Source: an uncultured Clostridia bacterium
Lineage (GTDB): Bacteria > Bacillota_I > Bacilli_A > RF39 > UBA660
Reading direction: 5' to 3'
DNA length: 21,898 nucleotides
NCBI GenBank assembly: GCA_947569225.1
Contig: CANORX010000001.1
Coordinates: 1-21,898, forward strand
Shown here in pieces: positions 6,968 to 15,229 of the stretch. Under the pieces are notes generated by a model. It did not search any database. It was not told the origin of the DNA and saw only the letters and a program-made list of their open reading frames with translations. Positions within the stretch are counted from its first letter, which is position 1; each line of letters begins with the position of its first letter. Position numbers and translations under genes: made by a program.

Positions 6968-6995
6968 ATGAAAAAAGCACTTACTAAAGTACTTT
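6968..6995 (-). terminator. Terminator of the ftsEX-M23-whiA unit
   Basis: Minus-strand stem AAAGTACTT / AAGTGCTTT (6987-6995 and 6974-6982) with one G-U pair and a 4-nt loop, followed by six T. It lies 16 nt beyond the whiA stop. The rest of the gap up to the next promoter (about 6800-6965) is featureless A+T-rich sequence. Confidence 0.8.
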
Positions 6996-7010
6996 TTACT
7001 TTTTTAAAAT

Positions 7011-7940
7011 TTATAATTTTTCATTTTGTGAGATTATTTCTTTTATTTTTCTAAATCTATGATTTATTCCACTTTTAGTTATTTTTGTGTTTGTTTCATG
7101 ACTTATAATATTAGCTAATTCTTCCATAGAACTTTCTTTGTATTTTTCTTTATAAATGCATATTTCTTTTATTTTGTCATCTAGTAAATCAAAATCTTTC
7201 ATTTCTCTTAGCTTTCTTATGTTTTCTAATTGTTCGTTTGATGCAAATACTATTTTGTCTATGTTTGCTTGTTCACAATTGTTTAACCTATTTGTCATGT
7301 TTTTATGATCTCTATATATTCTTATGTCTTCATAATAAAATAATGAATTATAAGCGTTTAATAGTTTAATGAAATCACTTATTTTTTCTGATTCTTTTAA
7401 GTATACCATGTAATGTTTTTCTCTTTTTAAGACTTTGCTATTATAATTTAATTCATTTAATAGTTTGTTTATAAATTCTGCTGTTGTCTTATTATCAATT
7501 ATAAATTCTAAATGATATCTACTTGTACTTGGGTCATTTATGCTTCCGCATATTAGAAATGCTCCTCTTAAGTAAGATTTTTTTTCTTCTATGTTGTCAG
7601 TCATGTATTCTGATGGTTTTCTTTTTCTGTTTCCACCATTATTTATAATGTTTAAGGCTTTTAGTATTTTTTTATTTTTATCTTCTATATTGATGTGTAT
7701 TAAATAGTTTTTATTTAGTCTATTTATTTTCTCTTTTGTTATTTCTACTTCTGTATTAAATAAGTCTTTTATAAGTTTATATATTCTTCTAGATACTCCA
7801 ATATTTTCTAGATATAAAGAGAATTTATCTTTTTCTATCGTTGCTCCAATGTTTATTATTGCTGATAATTCTGTTATTAATTCTGATCTTGGATATTCAT
7901 TATTTAATATTTCATTTTTTATGTTTGTTGTGAATGACAT
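7011..7940 (-). CDS. whiA: WhiA-type DNA-binding protein
   Basis: Homologue of WhiA, a LAGLIDADG-like protein with a C-terminal helix-turn-helix. It controls sporulation septation in Streptomyces and affects division and chromosome segregation in Bacillus. The 309 residues show the expected layout: N-terminal domain 1-90, LAGLIDADG-like core with SYLRGAFLICGSINDPS (122-138) and YHLEF (142-146), the family signature NRLNNCEQANIDK (217-229), and a C-terminal helix-turn-helix with SMEELANII (271-279) and ITKSGINHRFRKI (287-299). ATG start with AAGGATGTGATC overlapping the end of the M23 gene (12-nt gap). It is the last gene of the ftsEX unit. In many Firmicutes whiA follows rapZ (yvcJ) and yvcK; neither is present here. 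Confidence 0.95.
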   Translation of the reverse strand: MSFTTNIKNEILNNEYPRSELITELSAIINIGATIEKDKFSLYLENIGVSRRIYKLIKDLFNTEVEITKEKINRLNKNYLIHINIEDKNKKILKALNIINNGGNRKRKPSEYMTDNIEEKKSYLRGAFLICGSINDPSTSRYHLEFIIDNKTTAEFINKLLNELNYNSKVLKREKHYMVYLKESEKISDFIKLLNAYNSLFYYEDIRIYRDHKNMTNRLNNCEQANIDKIVFASNEQLENIRKLREMKDFDLLDDKIKEICIYKEKYKESSMEELANIISHETNTKITKSGINHRFRKIKEIISQNEKL

Positions 7941-7952
7941 TTGATCACATCC

Positions 7953-9143
7953 TTAGAATGTTCTTGTATTAAATGTGCCGCTTGTTGGAAAGACTATCAT
8001 TTCTCTTGGATTAAACATTGTTGCTGTGTGATTTACTGTATGTCCTCTAGCTAGAGTTAAGTGTAAGTGCGCTCCTGTTGTACAAGTATCATAGCCACCA
8101 TGAGAAGTTGATGTTGAATATCCTCCTACATATCCTATAACTTGGTCATATTTTACTATATCTCCTTCTTTAATGTCTCCAAAGGATAATAAGTGCATAT
8201 ATACTGATGTGTATTCTTTTCCATTTACATTATGTTTTATATATAATCTATTACCACCACAACTTGATCTATACATTTTATATAATACTACTCCGTTTGC
8301 TACTGGGTAAACTTCTGTTCCTTCACTGTTTCCACCTATATCTATTCCACTATGGAAAGATTGTAAGGCACCTGTTACTGGATGAACTCTATATCCGTAT
8401 TCACTTGTTATTCTTCCGTATTTAAGTGGCCTTAAGAAGCCTGTTGCTGTAACCATGGGAGAACAATCAGATAGTAAGTCACTTCTGTTTTTACAACCAT
8501 CATTTCTATATCGTTCTATGTCATTTTCTTTAGCTTTTATTTCGTCGTTTATATTGGTAGCATCTCCTACAAGTGTTTCTATTTTACTTCCTAGCTCCTG
8601 CATCTTTTTGTTACTTTCAATTTTTTTTGCTTCTTGTTTTTTTATTTTTTCTGCATTTTGTTTTTTTAATTCATTGTTTCTATTTATCATGTTATTCATT
8701 TCTTGTATTTGTTCTTTGTTATATTTACTTAGTTGTTCTACTACTGAAACTCTATGAATAAAATCTGTAAAACTTTTTGCTTTAAATACATATTCTAAAT
8801 ATGATTTTTCTCCGTTTGATAGTTGTAAAAAAACTAAAATATTGTCTGTTTCTTCTTTTTTTGATTCTATGTCTTTTTCTAATTTTGCTATTTCTTCTGT
8901 TGCCTCTTGTATTTCTTTACTTAGTTTAGCTATATCTTTTTCTATTTGATATATTTCATTTTTTATTCTTTCATATTCTGCTTCAGATATTGCTGTTTCA
9001 TTCTCTTTGTCTTTTTTTTGTTCCTTTAATTCTTCTAATCGGTCTAATACATCTCCAAAGGTTTTTTCTTCTGCTTTAGGTTTTATAGGTGTTATTAAAA
9101 AGCAGATTATGATAAATATAATTAAAATTTGTTTACTTCTCAT
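7953..9143 (-). CDS. Secreted coiled-coil M23 peptidoglycan hydrolase, likely FtsEX client
   Basis: Exported 396-residue cell-wall hydrolase. A signal peptide (about 1-25) is followed by a long coiled coil (30-215) containing SYLEYVFKAKSFTDFIHRVS (114-133), a block typical of CwlO/PcsB/EnvC-type activators. The C-terminal M23 (LytM) domain is at about 236-365, with zinc ligands in HSGIDIGG (His264, Asp268) and HLH (359-361), and His317 in YMHL. All active-site residues are present, so it should be an active endopeptidase, unlike degenerate EnvC. The gene starts at ATG 9143, overlapping the ftsX stop by one base (TAATG); its AAGGAGG is about 14 nt upstream, so coupling to ftsX is likely. By analogy with CwlO and PcsB, FtsEX would gate its activity. 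Confidence 0.92.
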   Translation of the reverse strand: MRSKQILIIFIIICFLITPIKPKAEEKTFGDVLDRLEELKEQKKDKENETAISEAEYERIKNEIYQIEKDIAKLSKEIQEATEEIAKLEKDIESKKEETDNILVFLQLSNGEKSYLEYVFKAKSFTDFIHRVSVVEQLSKYNKEQIQEMNNMINRNNELKKQNAEKIKKQEAKKIESNKKMQELGSKIETLVGDATNINDEIKAKENDIERYRNDGCKNRSDLLSDCSPMVTATGFLRPLKYGRITSEYGYRVHPVTGALQSFHSGIDIGGNSEGTEVYPVANGVVLYKMYRSSCGGNRLYIKHNVNGKEYTSVYMHLLSFGDIKEGDIVKYDQVIGYVGGYSTSTSHGGYDTCTTGAHLHLTLARGHTVNHTATMFNPREMIVFPTSGTFNTRTF

Positions 9144-10042
9144 TATATTTTTAAATGCCTCCTTACTGCAAAGTATGAACCAAAAGCTCCTACTATTATT
9201 CCTATAGACATTAAGATTAGCATTAGATTTAGTAATATTTTATCTGGGTTTACTAATGAGATTACTTCTGTGAAAAGTATTCCATTCATTTTTTGATATA
9301 AGAATATATATCCATAGCAAATTATAAATATTGGTATTATACTTCCTAAGAATCCTAAGATGATTCCTTCAAAGAAGAATGGTAATTTTATATATCCATT
9401 TGATGCTCCTACTAATCTCATTATTTCTATTTGTCTTTTTCTGTTATTGATTGTTATTTTTATAGTATTACTTATTAAAAATGCTGTTACTACTATGAGT
9501 CCTATTACTATTACAAATGTTATTTTTTTTACTACGTCAAATATTTTGACAAGTTCTTCTACCATTCCTTCTCCATATTTAACAGTATTTACTTTTGCTA
9601 TTTCTTTTATGGAAGCAGCTGTTTTTCCTATTTTTTCTGTATCTTTTACTTTTACTAAGTATTCATCTAATAATGGATTAGTAGCTTCATCATATTCTCC
9701 AAGTATATTGCCTATACCTTCTGAGTCATTAGACATATCTTTTCTTATTTCTTCTTTAGATAGGAATTCTATAGAATCTATGTTATCTAGTGATTTTATG
9801 TTGTCTTCTATTTTTTCTATTTCTTCTGTTGTTGCATCTTTATCAATGTAAACAACTATTGTTACATCTTTTTCTATGTCATCAGTAAATTTGTTTACGT
9901 TTTCAGATAGTATTATTGAAACGCCTACTAATATAAGAGTTATGGTTATACATGAAATACTAGCTAAACTTAAAGAAAAATTTCTAAAGACACTTTTGAA
10001 TCCATCTGTTATTGTATTATAAATTATTCTAATTACTTTCAT
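9143..10042 (-). CDS. ftsX: Cell-division ABC transporter permease FtsX
   Basis: Integral membrane partner of FtsE; the complex turns ATP hydrolysis into activation of extracellular peptidoglycan hydrolases. The chosen ATG at 10042 gives 299 residues starting MKVIRIIYNTITDGFKSVFR, which aligns with the start of Bacillus FtsX. It has AAGGGGG about 12 nt upstream and overlaps the ftsE end by 14 nt. A GTG at 10072 would add ten residues but lacks a ribosome site. Predicted layout: TM1 about 22-45, extracellular domain about 46-165 that would contact the hydrolase, then TM2 173-195, TM3 223-247 and TM4 268-291. RQIEIMRLVGAS (before TM3) is the usual coupling segment. Confidence 0.94.
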   Translation of the reverse strand: MKVIRIIYNTITDGFKSVFRNFSLSLASISCITITLILVGVSIILSENVNKFTDDIEKDVTIVVYIDKDATTEEIEKIEDNIKSLDNIDSIEFLSKEEIRKDMSNDSEGIGNILGEYDEATNPLLDEYLVKVKDTEKIGKTAASIKEIAKVNTVKYGEGMVEELVKIFDVVKKITFVIVIGLIVVTAFLISNTIKITINNRKRQIEIMRLVGASNGYIKLPFFFEGIILGFLGSIIPIFIICYGYIFLYQKMNGILFTEVISLVNPDKILLNLMLILMSIGIIVGAFGSYFAVRRHLKI

Positions 10043-10727
10043 GTTCTTTATATACCCCCTTTTCTTTGTCACTTACAAGTATTCCTTTTTCTAAATATAA
10101 TACTCTCTTTTTATATTTGTTTACTATTTCTTTGTCGTGAGTGGCCATTATTATTGTTGTCCCTTCTTCGTTAATTTTATTTATTATGTCCATTATTCCC
10201 ATAGATGTTTCTGGGTCTAAGTTTCCTGTTGGTTCGTCACATATTAATATTTTAGGGTTATTTACTATCGCTCTTGCTATTGATACTCTTTGTTGTTCTC
10301 CTCCTGATAGTTGGTCAGGATAACTTCTAAATTTTTCTTTAAGTCCTACTTTGTTTATTGCATTCATTACTTTTTTTCTTATGTCTTTTTCTGGTAAACC
10401 ATATATTTCAAGTGCAAACGCAACATTTTCATATACTGTCATATTTGATAGTAATTTGTAGTCTTGGAATACTATTCCTAGTTTTCTTCTTAGTTTGTAT
10501 ACTTTTCTATTTCTTAGTTTTGCTACGTTTATTCCACCTACATATACGTCTCCTCTTGATGGTTTTTCTTGTCTATATAATAATTTTATTAGTGTTGATT
10601 TTCCTGAACCACTTGCGCCTATGACAAAGACAAAGTCTCCTTTTGGAATGGATAGTGTGACATCGCATAATGCAGTTACACCATTTTTATATTGTTTATA
10701 TACTCCTTTAATTTCTATTAAATTCAT
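10029..10727 (-). CDS. ftsE: Cell-division ABC transporter ATPase FtsE
   Basis: Cytoplasmic ATPase of FtsEX, 232 residues, standard length. Walker A GASGSGKST is at 37-45, the Q-loop is in VFQDYKLL (85-92), the signature LSGGEQQR is at 139-146, Walker B ILICDEP is at 159-165, the D-loop GNLD at 167-170, and the switch His at 196 (ATHDKE). ATG behind AAGGAGG at 10733-10739. It follows the YitT-like gene by 26 nt and is translationally overlapped by ftsX. Transcription likely starts at the promoter before the YitT-like gene, since no separate promoter is evident between them. Confidence 0.96.
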   Translation of the reverse strand: MNLIEIKGVYKQYKNGVTALCDVTLSIPKGDFVFVIGASGSGKSTLIKLLYRQEKPSRGDVYVGGINVAKLRNRKVYKLRRKLGIVFQDYKLLSNMTVYENVAFALEIYGLPEKDIRKKVMNAINKVGLKEKFRSYPDQLSGGEQQRVSIARAIVNNPKILICDEPTGNLDPETSMGIMDIINKINEEGTTIIMATHDKEIVNKYKKRVLYLEKGILVSDKEKGVYKEHESN

Positions 10728-10753
10728 GAGTTTCCTCCTTTTTAATTATATAA

Positions 10754-11632
10754 TTATATTCTTAAGTCGTGAAGTGGTAGTTTATACCTGTTTGTTCCAC
10801 CATATACTTCATACGCATCTAGTATTGTTATAAAAGCTTGTTCATCTATTGATATTATTTTATCTTTTAATTTTATGTATTTTTCTGTTGGTACTACACA
10901 CATTATCATTTCTCCTTCTTCATGTTTATAACCACTTGTTATTTTTAATATGCTAGCTCCACTTTTTATTTCATTTATTATGTATTCGTTTATTTCTTTT
11001 ATTTTTTTGCTTCTTATAAATATTACTTTTGAGTCACTTATTCCTAGTAGTGCACTATCAATTACTTTTTTTTCTATATATTTTTCTATTAATGATATTA
11101 CTAACATTTCAAATCCAAGAACAAATGTTGCTACTCCAAGTATTATTATGTTAATTATTAAAATTGATTTTCCTAATGGTAAGCCAAATTTTTCTTTAAA
11201 TATGAGTCCTAATATGTCAGAGCCTCCTGTGGTGTAACCTGCTAAGTATACTAGTGTATAGCCTATTCCAAATAGTATTCCCATTGCAACTACATTAAGA
11301 AATACACTATCCATATGAATGTTTAATACGTTGTTTATGTCTTGCGTCAAGAATACTACTAATGTATATGCAATGGAGCCTATTACACTAGGAATGATGT
11401 CTTTTATTCCTAATACAAGTATTCCTATTATTACTAGAAGTATGTTTCCTATTAATAATGTAGTGCTTACTTCTATGTTGAAAAGATATTTGAATATTAT
11501 TGTTATTCCACTTAGTCCACCTATTACATAGTTGTTTGGTACACAAAAAATATTGAATGTTAATGATATAAGAATAATTCCTAATGTAAATAAAAATAAT
11601 TTCATTATTTTTTTAGTTAGTTTCTTTTCCAT
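10754..11632 (-). CDS. YitT family membrane protein (DUF161 + DUF2179)
   Basis: A 292-residue protein of the YitT/YpjC group: an N-terminal membrane region with about five hydrophobic helices (10-185), containing NYVIGGLSGITIIFKY (33-48) and AGYTTGGSDILG (about 130-141), and a soluble C-terminal DUF2179 domain (about 200-280) with GEMIMCVVPTEKY and ITILDAYEVYGG. The family's activity is not settled. ATG behind AAAGGATTTG. It is the first gene before ftsE-ftsX-M23-whiA and probably co-transcribed with them; any link between this protein and FtsEX is not established. Confidence 0.9.
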   Translation of the reverse strand: MEKKLTKKIMKLFLFTLGIILISLTFNIFCVPNNYVIGGLSGITIIFKYLFNIEVSTTLLIGNILLVIIGILVLGIKDIIPSVIGSIAYTLVVFLTQDINNVLNIHMDSVFLNVVAMGILFGIGYTLVYLAGYTTGGSDILGLIFKEKFGLPLGKSILIINIIILGVATFVLGFEMLVISLIEKYIEKKVIDSALLGISDSKVIFIRSKKIKEINEYIINEIKSGASILKITSGYKHEEGEMIMCVVPTEKYIKLKDKIISIDEQAFITILDAYEVYGGTNRYKLPLHDLRI

Positions 11633-11659
11633 ATTTTCAAATCCTTTGTATCATGTAAT

Positions 11660-11688
11660 ATTATATCAAATTTGATATGGTTTTTCTA
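11660..11688 (-). promoter_or_regulatory. Promoter of the yitT-like/ftsEX unit with an embedded palindrome
   Basis: Minus strand: -35 TAGAAA (11683-11688), 17-nt spacer, extended -10 TGaTATAAT (-10 at 11660-11665). A perfect 16-bp palindrome, ATATCAAATTTGATAT (11663-11678), covers the upstream half of the -10 and most of the spacer, where a bound dimer would block RNA polymerase. The promoter elements are clear; operator function is inferred. Confidence 0.65.
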
Positions 11689-11714
11689 GTGTATTGGGGT
11701 AAATGGTGTAAAAT

Positions 11715-11740
11715 GGAAAAAAAACAGCAAGTGCTGTTTT
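11715..11740 (-). terminator. Terminator of the gene at 11744-12490
   Basis: Minus-strand stem AAAACAGC / GCTGTTTT (11733-11740 and 11721-11728) with a 4-nt loop and a run of eight T. It lies three bases past the TAA stop. Confidence 0.9.
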
Positions 11741-11743
11741 ATT

Positions 11744-12490
11744 TTATCTACTTACTCCTGCTGATAAATTTCTTATATTTGCGGAAAATTCTATTACTTC
11801 TTGTAAGCTTTTATCAGAGAATATTTCTTCATTATGAGTAAATGAATAGTTAAAATTTTCTCTTGGTGTTAAAACGCTTGATAAACTTTCTAATTGTTCT
11901 TCAGTTATACTTTCAGGAAAGTAAAGTAATACTTCATTTCCTTCCGATTGGAATACTATTGCACCTTTTTTCGCGCCTTCTACTCCTGATGGGAATGGTT
12001 CTATATCAGCTCTAAATTCATCAATTTCTATAGTTATGTCTAGGTTTATTAAAGTTCTTACTGTGGCTCCGCCGTGATGTGCTCCAATTCTTGAATCTAA
12101 GTTTTCTTTTGCTATAGTTCCGTCTTTTCCTATTGATATGACTCCTCTGCTCCATTCATAAATATTTCCTGCATTGCTTATAGGACTCCACATTTGATCT
12201 ACGTCATAACTTTGTCCTTGAATTGGGGTTGGAGATTGACTAGGTGGAGTAACTAGTTGTTGCTGTAGCATTGGTGTTTGTTGTTGTATTTGGGTTTGAG
12301 TAGGTCTATTAATTTTTGTGCTAGTTCTCGTACTAGAAACAGCTCCAATTAGTGATGAAAAACTAGTTACTTTAAATAATTTATCATACTTTATTTCTTC
12401 TTTATTTATGTTTATTTTTTCCTTTATAATCTCTTTATTATAATCAATCTTATTAATTATTTCCTTATTTTTAAATTCTTCGTTCAACAT
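11744..12490 (-). CDS. Unrecognised protein with Gln/Pro/Thr-rich linker
   Basis: A 248-residue protein I do not recognise. The N-terminal 40 residues are charged and Ile/Lys/Glu-rich. A low-complexity linker rich in Gln, Pro and Thr spans about 60-90. The C-terminal part (about 95-225) is a compact, mixed region with WSPISNAGNIYEWSRGV, GAHHGGATVRTLINLD (135-150) and ADIEPFPSGVEGAKKGA. Neither a signal peptide nor a transmembrane helix is evident. The ATG at 12490 is preferred because AGGTGA lies eight bases before it; a GTG at 12502 would add four residues but lacks a ribosome site. It has its own promoter and terminator. The two-part layout with a flexible linker could suit a structural or late-stage (for example spore-associated) protein, but nothing proves it. 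Confidence 0.8.
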   Translation of the reverse strand: MLNEEFKNKEIINKIDYNKEIIKEKININKEEIKYDKLFKVTSFSSLIGAVSSTRTSTKINRPTQTQIQQQTPMLQQQLVTPPSQSPTPIQGQSYDVDQMWSPISNAGNIYEWSRGVISIGKDGTIAKENLDSRIGAHHGGATVRTLINLDITIEIDEFRADIEPFPSGVEGAKKGAIVFQSEGNEVLLYFPESITEEQLESLSSVLTPRENFNYSFTHNEEIFSDKSLQEVIEFSANIRNLSAGVSR

Positions 12491-12510
12491 ATTATAAATC
12501 ACCTGTCTTT

Positions 12511-12552
12511 ATTTTATAATATGTTAATTTGTATTTCAAGTTTATTAACATA
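12511..12552 (-). promoter_or_regulatory. Sigma-A promoter flanked by a 9-bp inverted repeat
   Basis: Minus strand: -35 TTGAAA (12534-12539), 17-nt spacer, -10 TAAAAT (12511-12516). A perfect inverted repeat, TATGTTAAT / ATTAACATA (12520-12528 and 12544-12552, 15-nt centre), straddles the -35. There is no T-run after it, so it is not a good terminator for rlmH; an operator is the more likely reading. Confidence 0.6.
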
Positions 12553-12562
12553 TTTGTTTACA

Positions 12563-13000
12563 TTATTTATGATATGTTTCATTGTTCATTATTTTAAATA
12601 TTCTATAAATTTGTTCAAGTAATATTCCCCTAAATAATCCGTGTGGAAAAGTTAGTTTTGAAAATGATATTTGTTTACTACATTTGTTTATAACTTCTTC
12701 ATCTAGTCCATTAGATCCACCTATTATAAATGTTATATTAGAGTTTCCATTTGTTAATAAAGTTTCAACAGTATCTTTAAATTCTATTGTTGATAATTCT
12801 TTTCCATTTATTGCAAGTGCTAGTAAGTAGTCGTTTTCTTTTATATGTTTTATTATTTCTTTTGCTTCTTCTTTTTTGTTACTATCTTTTAATTCAAATA
12901 TTTCAAGTTTATGATATTTGTTTATTCTTGTTTTGTAGTCGTTTATTAAATCTATTAGATATTTTTCTTTTATTTTTCCTATACATATTATTTTTATCAT
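12563..13000 (-). CDS. rlmH: 23S rRNA pseudouridine-1915 N3-methyltransferase
   Basis: SPOUT (trefoil-knot) methyltransferase that modifies m3-psi1915 in helix 69 of 23S rRNA using SAM, acting as a homodimer on assembled 70S ribosomes. The 145 residues include FIIGGSNGLDEEV (SAM pocket), SKLTFPHGLFRGILLEQIYR and the C-terminal NNETYHK, whose Tyr-His-Lys end is typical of the family. ATG overlaps the walJ stop by four bases (ATGA), with GAGGT six bases upstream inside walJ. It is the last gene of the rplI-dnaB-M23-walJ-rlmH unit; no terminator follows, so read-through into the next gene is possible. Confidence 0.96.
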   Translation of the reverse strand: MIKIICIGKIKEKYLIDLINDYKTRINKYHKLEIFELKDSNKKEEAKEIIKHIKENDYLLALAINGKELSTIEFKDTVETLLTNGNSNITFIIGGSNGLDEEVINKCSKQISFSKLTFPHGLFRGILLEQIYRIFKIMNNETYHK

Positions 13001-13755
13001 TCTGTTACCTCAGTTATTTCTCTTTGTGATGCTGGTGTTATGTTTTTAAAGTCTATGTTATTGTCTTTTAGTATTTTTCTTATTGTTTCCATAGCAATTT
13101 CTGGTGTGTTATTCGATTCAGATAAATGGGCTAATATTACTTTTCTTGTATTAGGTCCAATTAATCTAGATAAATATCCACCTGATAATTCATTTGATAA
13201 GTGTCCTTTATCTGATAGTATTCTTCTTTGTAAGTATTCAGGATATGGTCCATTTATTAACATTTCAGTGTCATGATTACTTTCTAGTATGTAATATGTT
13301 TTGTTTTTTAGATATGTTAAATATCTATGATTAATATATCCTGTATCTGTTATGTATACTAAGCTTTCTTCTTTGGTTTCTATTAAAAATCCGTGTGCTG
13401 TTATTGAATCGTGTGATGTAGGTATTGGTTTTATTAGTATGTCATCTATTAACATTTCATCTAATAGGTATTCACTTTTTATGTATGGTTCATCTAAAAT
13501 GGCTGCTTCTACTTCAGGTGTTATGTATAATATGGGTTTTACATTTTTTAAAAATACTTTTAGTCCATAGGTATGATCATTGTGATCATGTGTTATTAAT
13601 ACTCTTGTTATTTCATGTGGGTCTACGTTTATTTCATTTAATTTTTCTTTTATTTGTTTATAGGAAAACCCTACATCGATTAAGAGTTTTTCACTTCCTA
13701 AATCTATATATGTAGAGTTTCCTTTTGATCCACTTCCTAATATTACTACTTTCAT
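12997..13755 (-). CDS. walJ: WalJ/YycJ-family metallo-beta-lactamase-fold hydrolase
   Basis: Cytoplasmic metal-dependent hydrolase of the YycJ/WalJ group. In several Firmicutes it is encoded with the WalRK wall-stress regulators and affects coordination of division with replication. The 252 residues start with GSGSKGNSTYID (7-18) and contain the metal-binding HxHxDH in THDHNDH (55-61; His56, His58, Asp60, His61), then TSHD, ITDTGYI and ESNHDTEML, which supply further ligands. The M23 gene before it ends one base upstream (TAA A ATG). No clear Shine-Dalgarno is at the normal distance, so expression is likely by translational coupling. walR and walK are not in the window. Confidence 0.92.
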   Translation of the reverse strand: MKVVILGSGSKGNSTYIDLGSEKLLIDVGFSYKQIKEKLNEINVDPHEITRVLITHDHNDHTYGLKVFLKNVKPILYITPEVEAAILDEPYIKSEYLLDEMLIDDILIKPIPTSHDSITAHGFLIETKEESLVYITDTGYINHRYLTYLKNKTYYILESNHDTEMLINGPYPEYLQRRILSDKGHLSNELSGGYLSRLIGPNTRKVILAHLSESNNTPEIAMETIRKILKDNNIDFKNITPASQREITEVTE

Positions 13756-13756
13756 T

Positions 13757-15229
13757 TTAGTTATATTTCATACCTAGTGGGTCAACATATGTTCCATCTT
13801 TAGTTATGCTAAAGTGTAAGTGTGTTCCTGTACTTTTACCAGTTGATCCCATATATCCTATTTGTTCTCCTCTTTCTACCATTCTACCAATTCTCATTTC
13901 TGCATAAAAGTCACTCATGTGCATGTATATTGATTGCCATCCACCGCCATGGTCCATTATAATGTAATTTCCTCTTGTTCTGTCATAACCAAGTTCAACT
14001 ATTTCACCATATTTTGAAGCATATATTGGAGAGCCGTATCCTGTTCCTGATATGTCTAAACCGTTATGAAGTGAGTGTCCACCATATACTGGGTCTGTAC
14101 GCCATCCAAAGTTAGATGTAAGTACGTATGGTTTTCTTGTTGGCCATAGCCATCCAAAGCCTTCGTCTCCCCAGTTTTGAGAAGGTAATCCACCTTTTAC
14201 TATTATTTCATTTACTACTGGAACTAAGACTTGTCTTTTAGATTCGTCTGTTACTACTTGTGTTATTGTTCCATTTATTGTTTGTTGATGATATGTTTCT
14301 CTGTTTAATCCATTTTGTCCAGCTTGTTTTTGATATGAAGATTTCATACTTAGTTTTTTATCATATTCTATGTCTTGATCATATTCAACAACTTTGTCTT
14401 CAACTATTGTATTTTCAACTACAACACTTATAATTGGGTTTACTAGTCCTATGTTAACTTCTTGGCCTGGGAATAATAGTGTTTTTTCACTTGTAAGTTC
14501 TGGATTAACTATTAGGAATTCTAGTAAACTAAGTTGGTAAGTATTTGCGATTTCACTCAGTGTTTCTCCTGCTTTTACTACGTGTGTTCCTTGTTTTTCG
14601 TCTGTTCCAAATAATAGATATTTACTTAAGTCACTTGAGTTTGTGTATACTTTTTCGTCTGTACTTAGGTATTTTTCTTTTATAGTTATTTTTTCTCTTA
14701 GGTATATGTCATCTATTTTTTGACCAGTTGTTGTTATTTCATCTTGTGAAGAGTTTAGATATTTTATGTATTGTTCTGCGTTTACAAAGGCTTTTATTGT
14801 GTTTTCTATTGATTCATCAAAGTCTTTTTTGTTTAGTACATTTATTTTTTCTATTTTGTCTTCACTAAGTGCGATTGTTATTTCATATCCTTTTACTGTG
14901 AAATGTTCTGCGTCTTTTATTTTGTCATATACAGTGTCTACAGAGTCTACTTTTCCTTCATATGTTACTAGTTTTGTTGTTTCTAGTCCTATGGGTGCAT
15001 AGATTTTTTTTACATTAAATTCTTCTTTTAGTTCGTTTTGTTCTTTGTCAATTAGGTTATATAAGTCTTCTTCTTCTTCTATGACTCCTATTGCTTTTCC
15101 GTTTAGGTATACTTGATATACTGTTACTGGATAGTCTGTGTAGTTTTTTCTATCAAAGCCTAGTATGAATGTTAGGCCTGCAAGGATTACTGTTAGCGTA
15201 CATCCCCAATAGATTGTTTTTCTACTCAT
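13757..15229 (-). CDS. Membrane-anchored LysM-G5-M23 peptidoglycan endopeptidase
   Basis: A 490-residue extracellular wall hydrolase. A membrane anchor or uncleaved signal is at about 6-25 (IYWGCTLTVILAGLTFILGF). A 190-residue extracellular stalk follows, then a LysM domain (about 216-261, HVVKAGETLSEIANTY), a G5-like domain (about 268-346), and an M23 domain with HNGLDISG (His388, Asp392), YMHM (His437) and THLHF (His470, His472). All metal and catalytic residues are present. The start is set at ATG 15229, with AGGGAGA six bases upstream and an 8-nt overlap with dnaB; a GTG at 15244 would add five residues but lacks a ribosome site. LysM should target it to glycan chains. Confidence 0.92.
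   Translation of the reverse strand: MSRKTIYWGCTLTVILAGLTFILGFDRKNYTDYPVTVYQVYLNGKAIGVIEEEEDLYNLIDKEQNELKEEFNVKKIYAPIGLETTKLVTYEGKVDSVDTVYDKIKDAEHFTVKGYEITIALSEDKIEKINVLNKKDFDESIENTIKAFVNAEQYIKYLNSSQDEITTTGQKIDDIYLREKITIKEKYLSTDEKVYTNSSDLSKYLLFGTDEKQGTHVVKAGETLSEIANTYQLSLLEFLIVNPELTSEKTLLFPGQEVNIGLVNPIISVVVENTIVEDKVVEYDQDIEYDKKLSMKSSYQKQAGQNGLNRETYHQQTINGTITQVVTDESKRQVLVPVVNEIIVKGGLPSQNWGDEGFGWLWPTRKPYVLTSNFGWRTDPVYGGHSLHNGLDISGTGYGSPIYASKYGEIVELGYDRTRGNYIIMDHGGGWQSIYMHMSDFYAEMRIGRMVERGEQIGYMGSTGKSTGTHLHFSITKDGTYVDPLGMKYN

Noticed and set aside
9360..9851. Plus-strand open frame (163 codons) opposite ftsX
   Set aside because: Antisense shadow of ftsX with a low-complexity Ser/Ile/Phe translation and no ribosome site or promoter.
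12520..12552. Inverted repeat as a terminator for rlmH
   Set aside because: No T-run follows the second arm and the centre is 15 nt long with a -35 box in it; an operator is more plausible.
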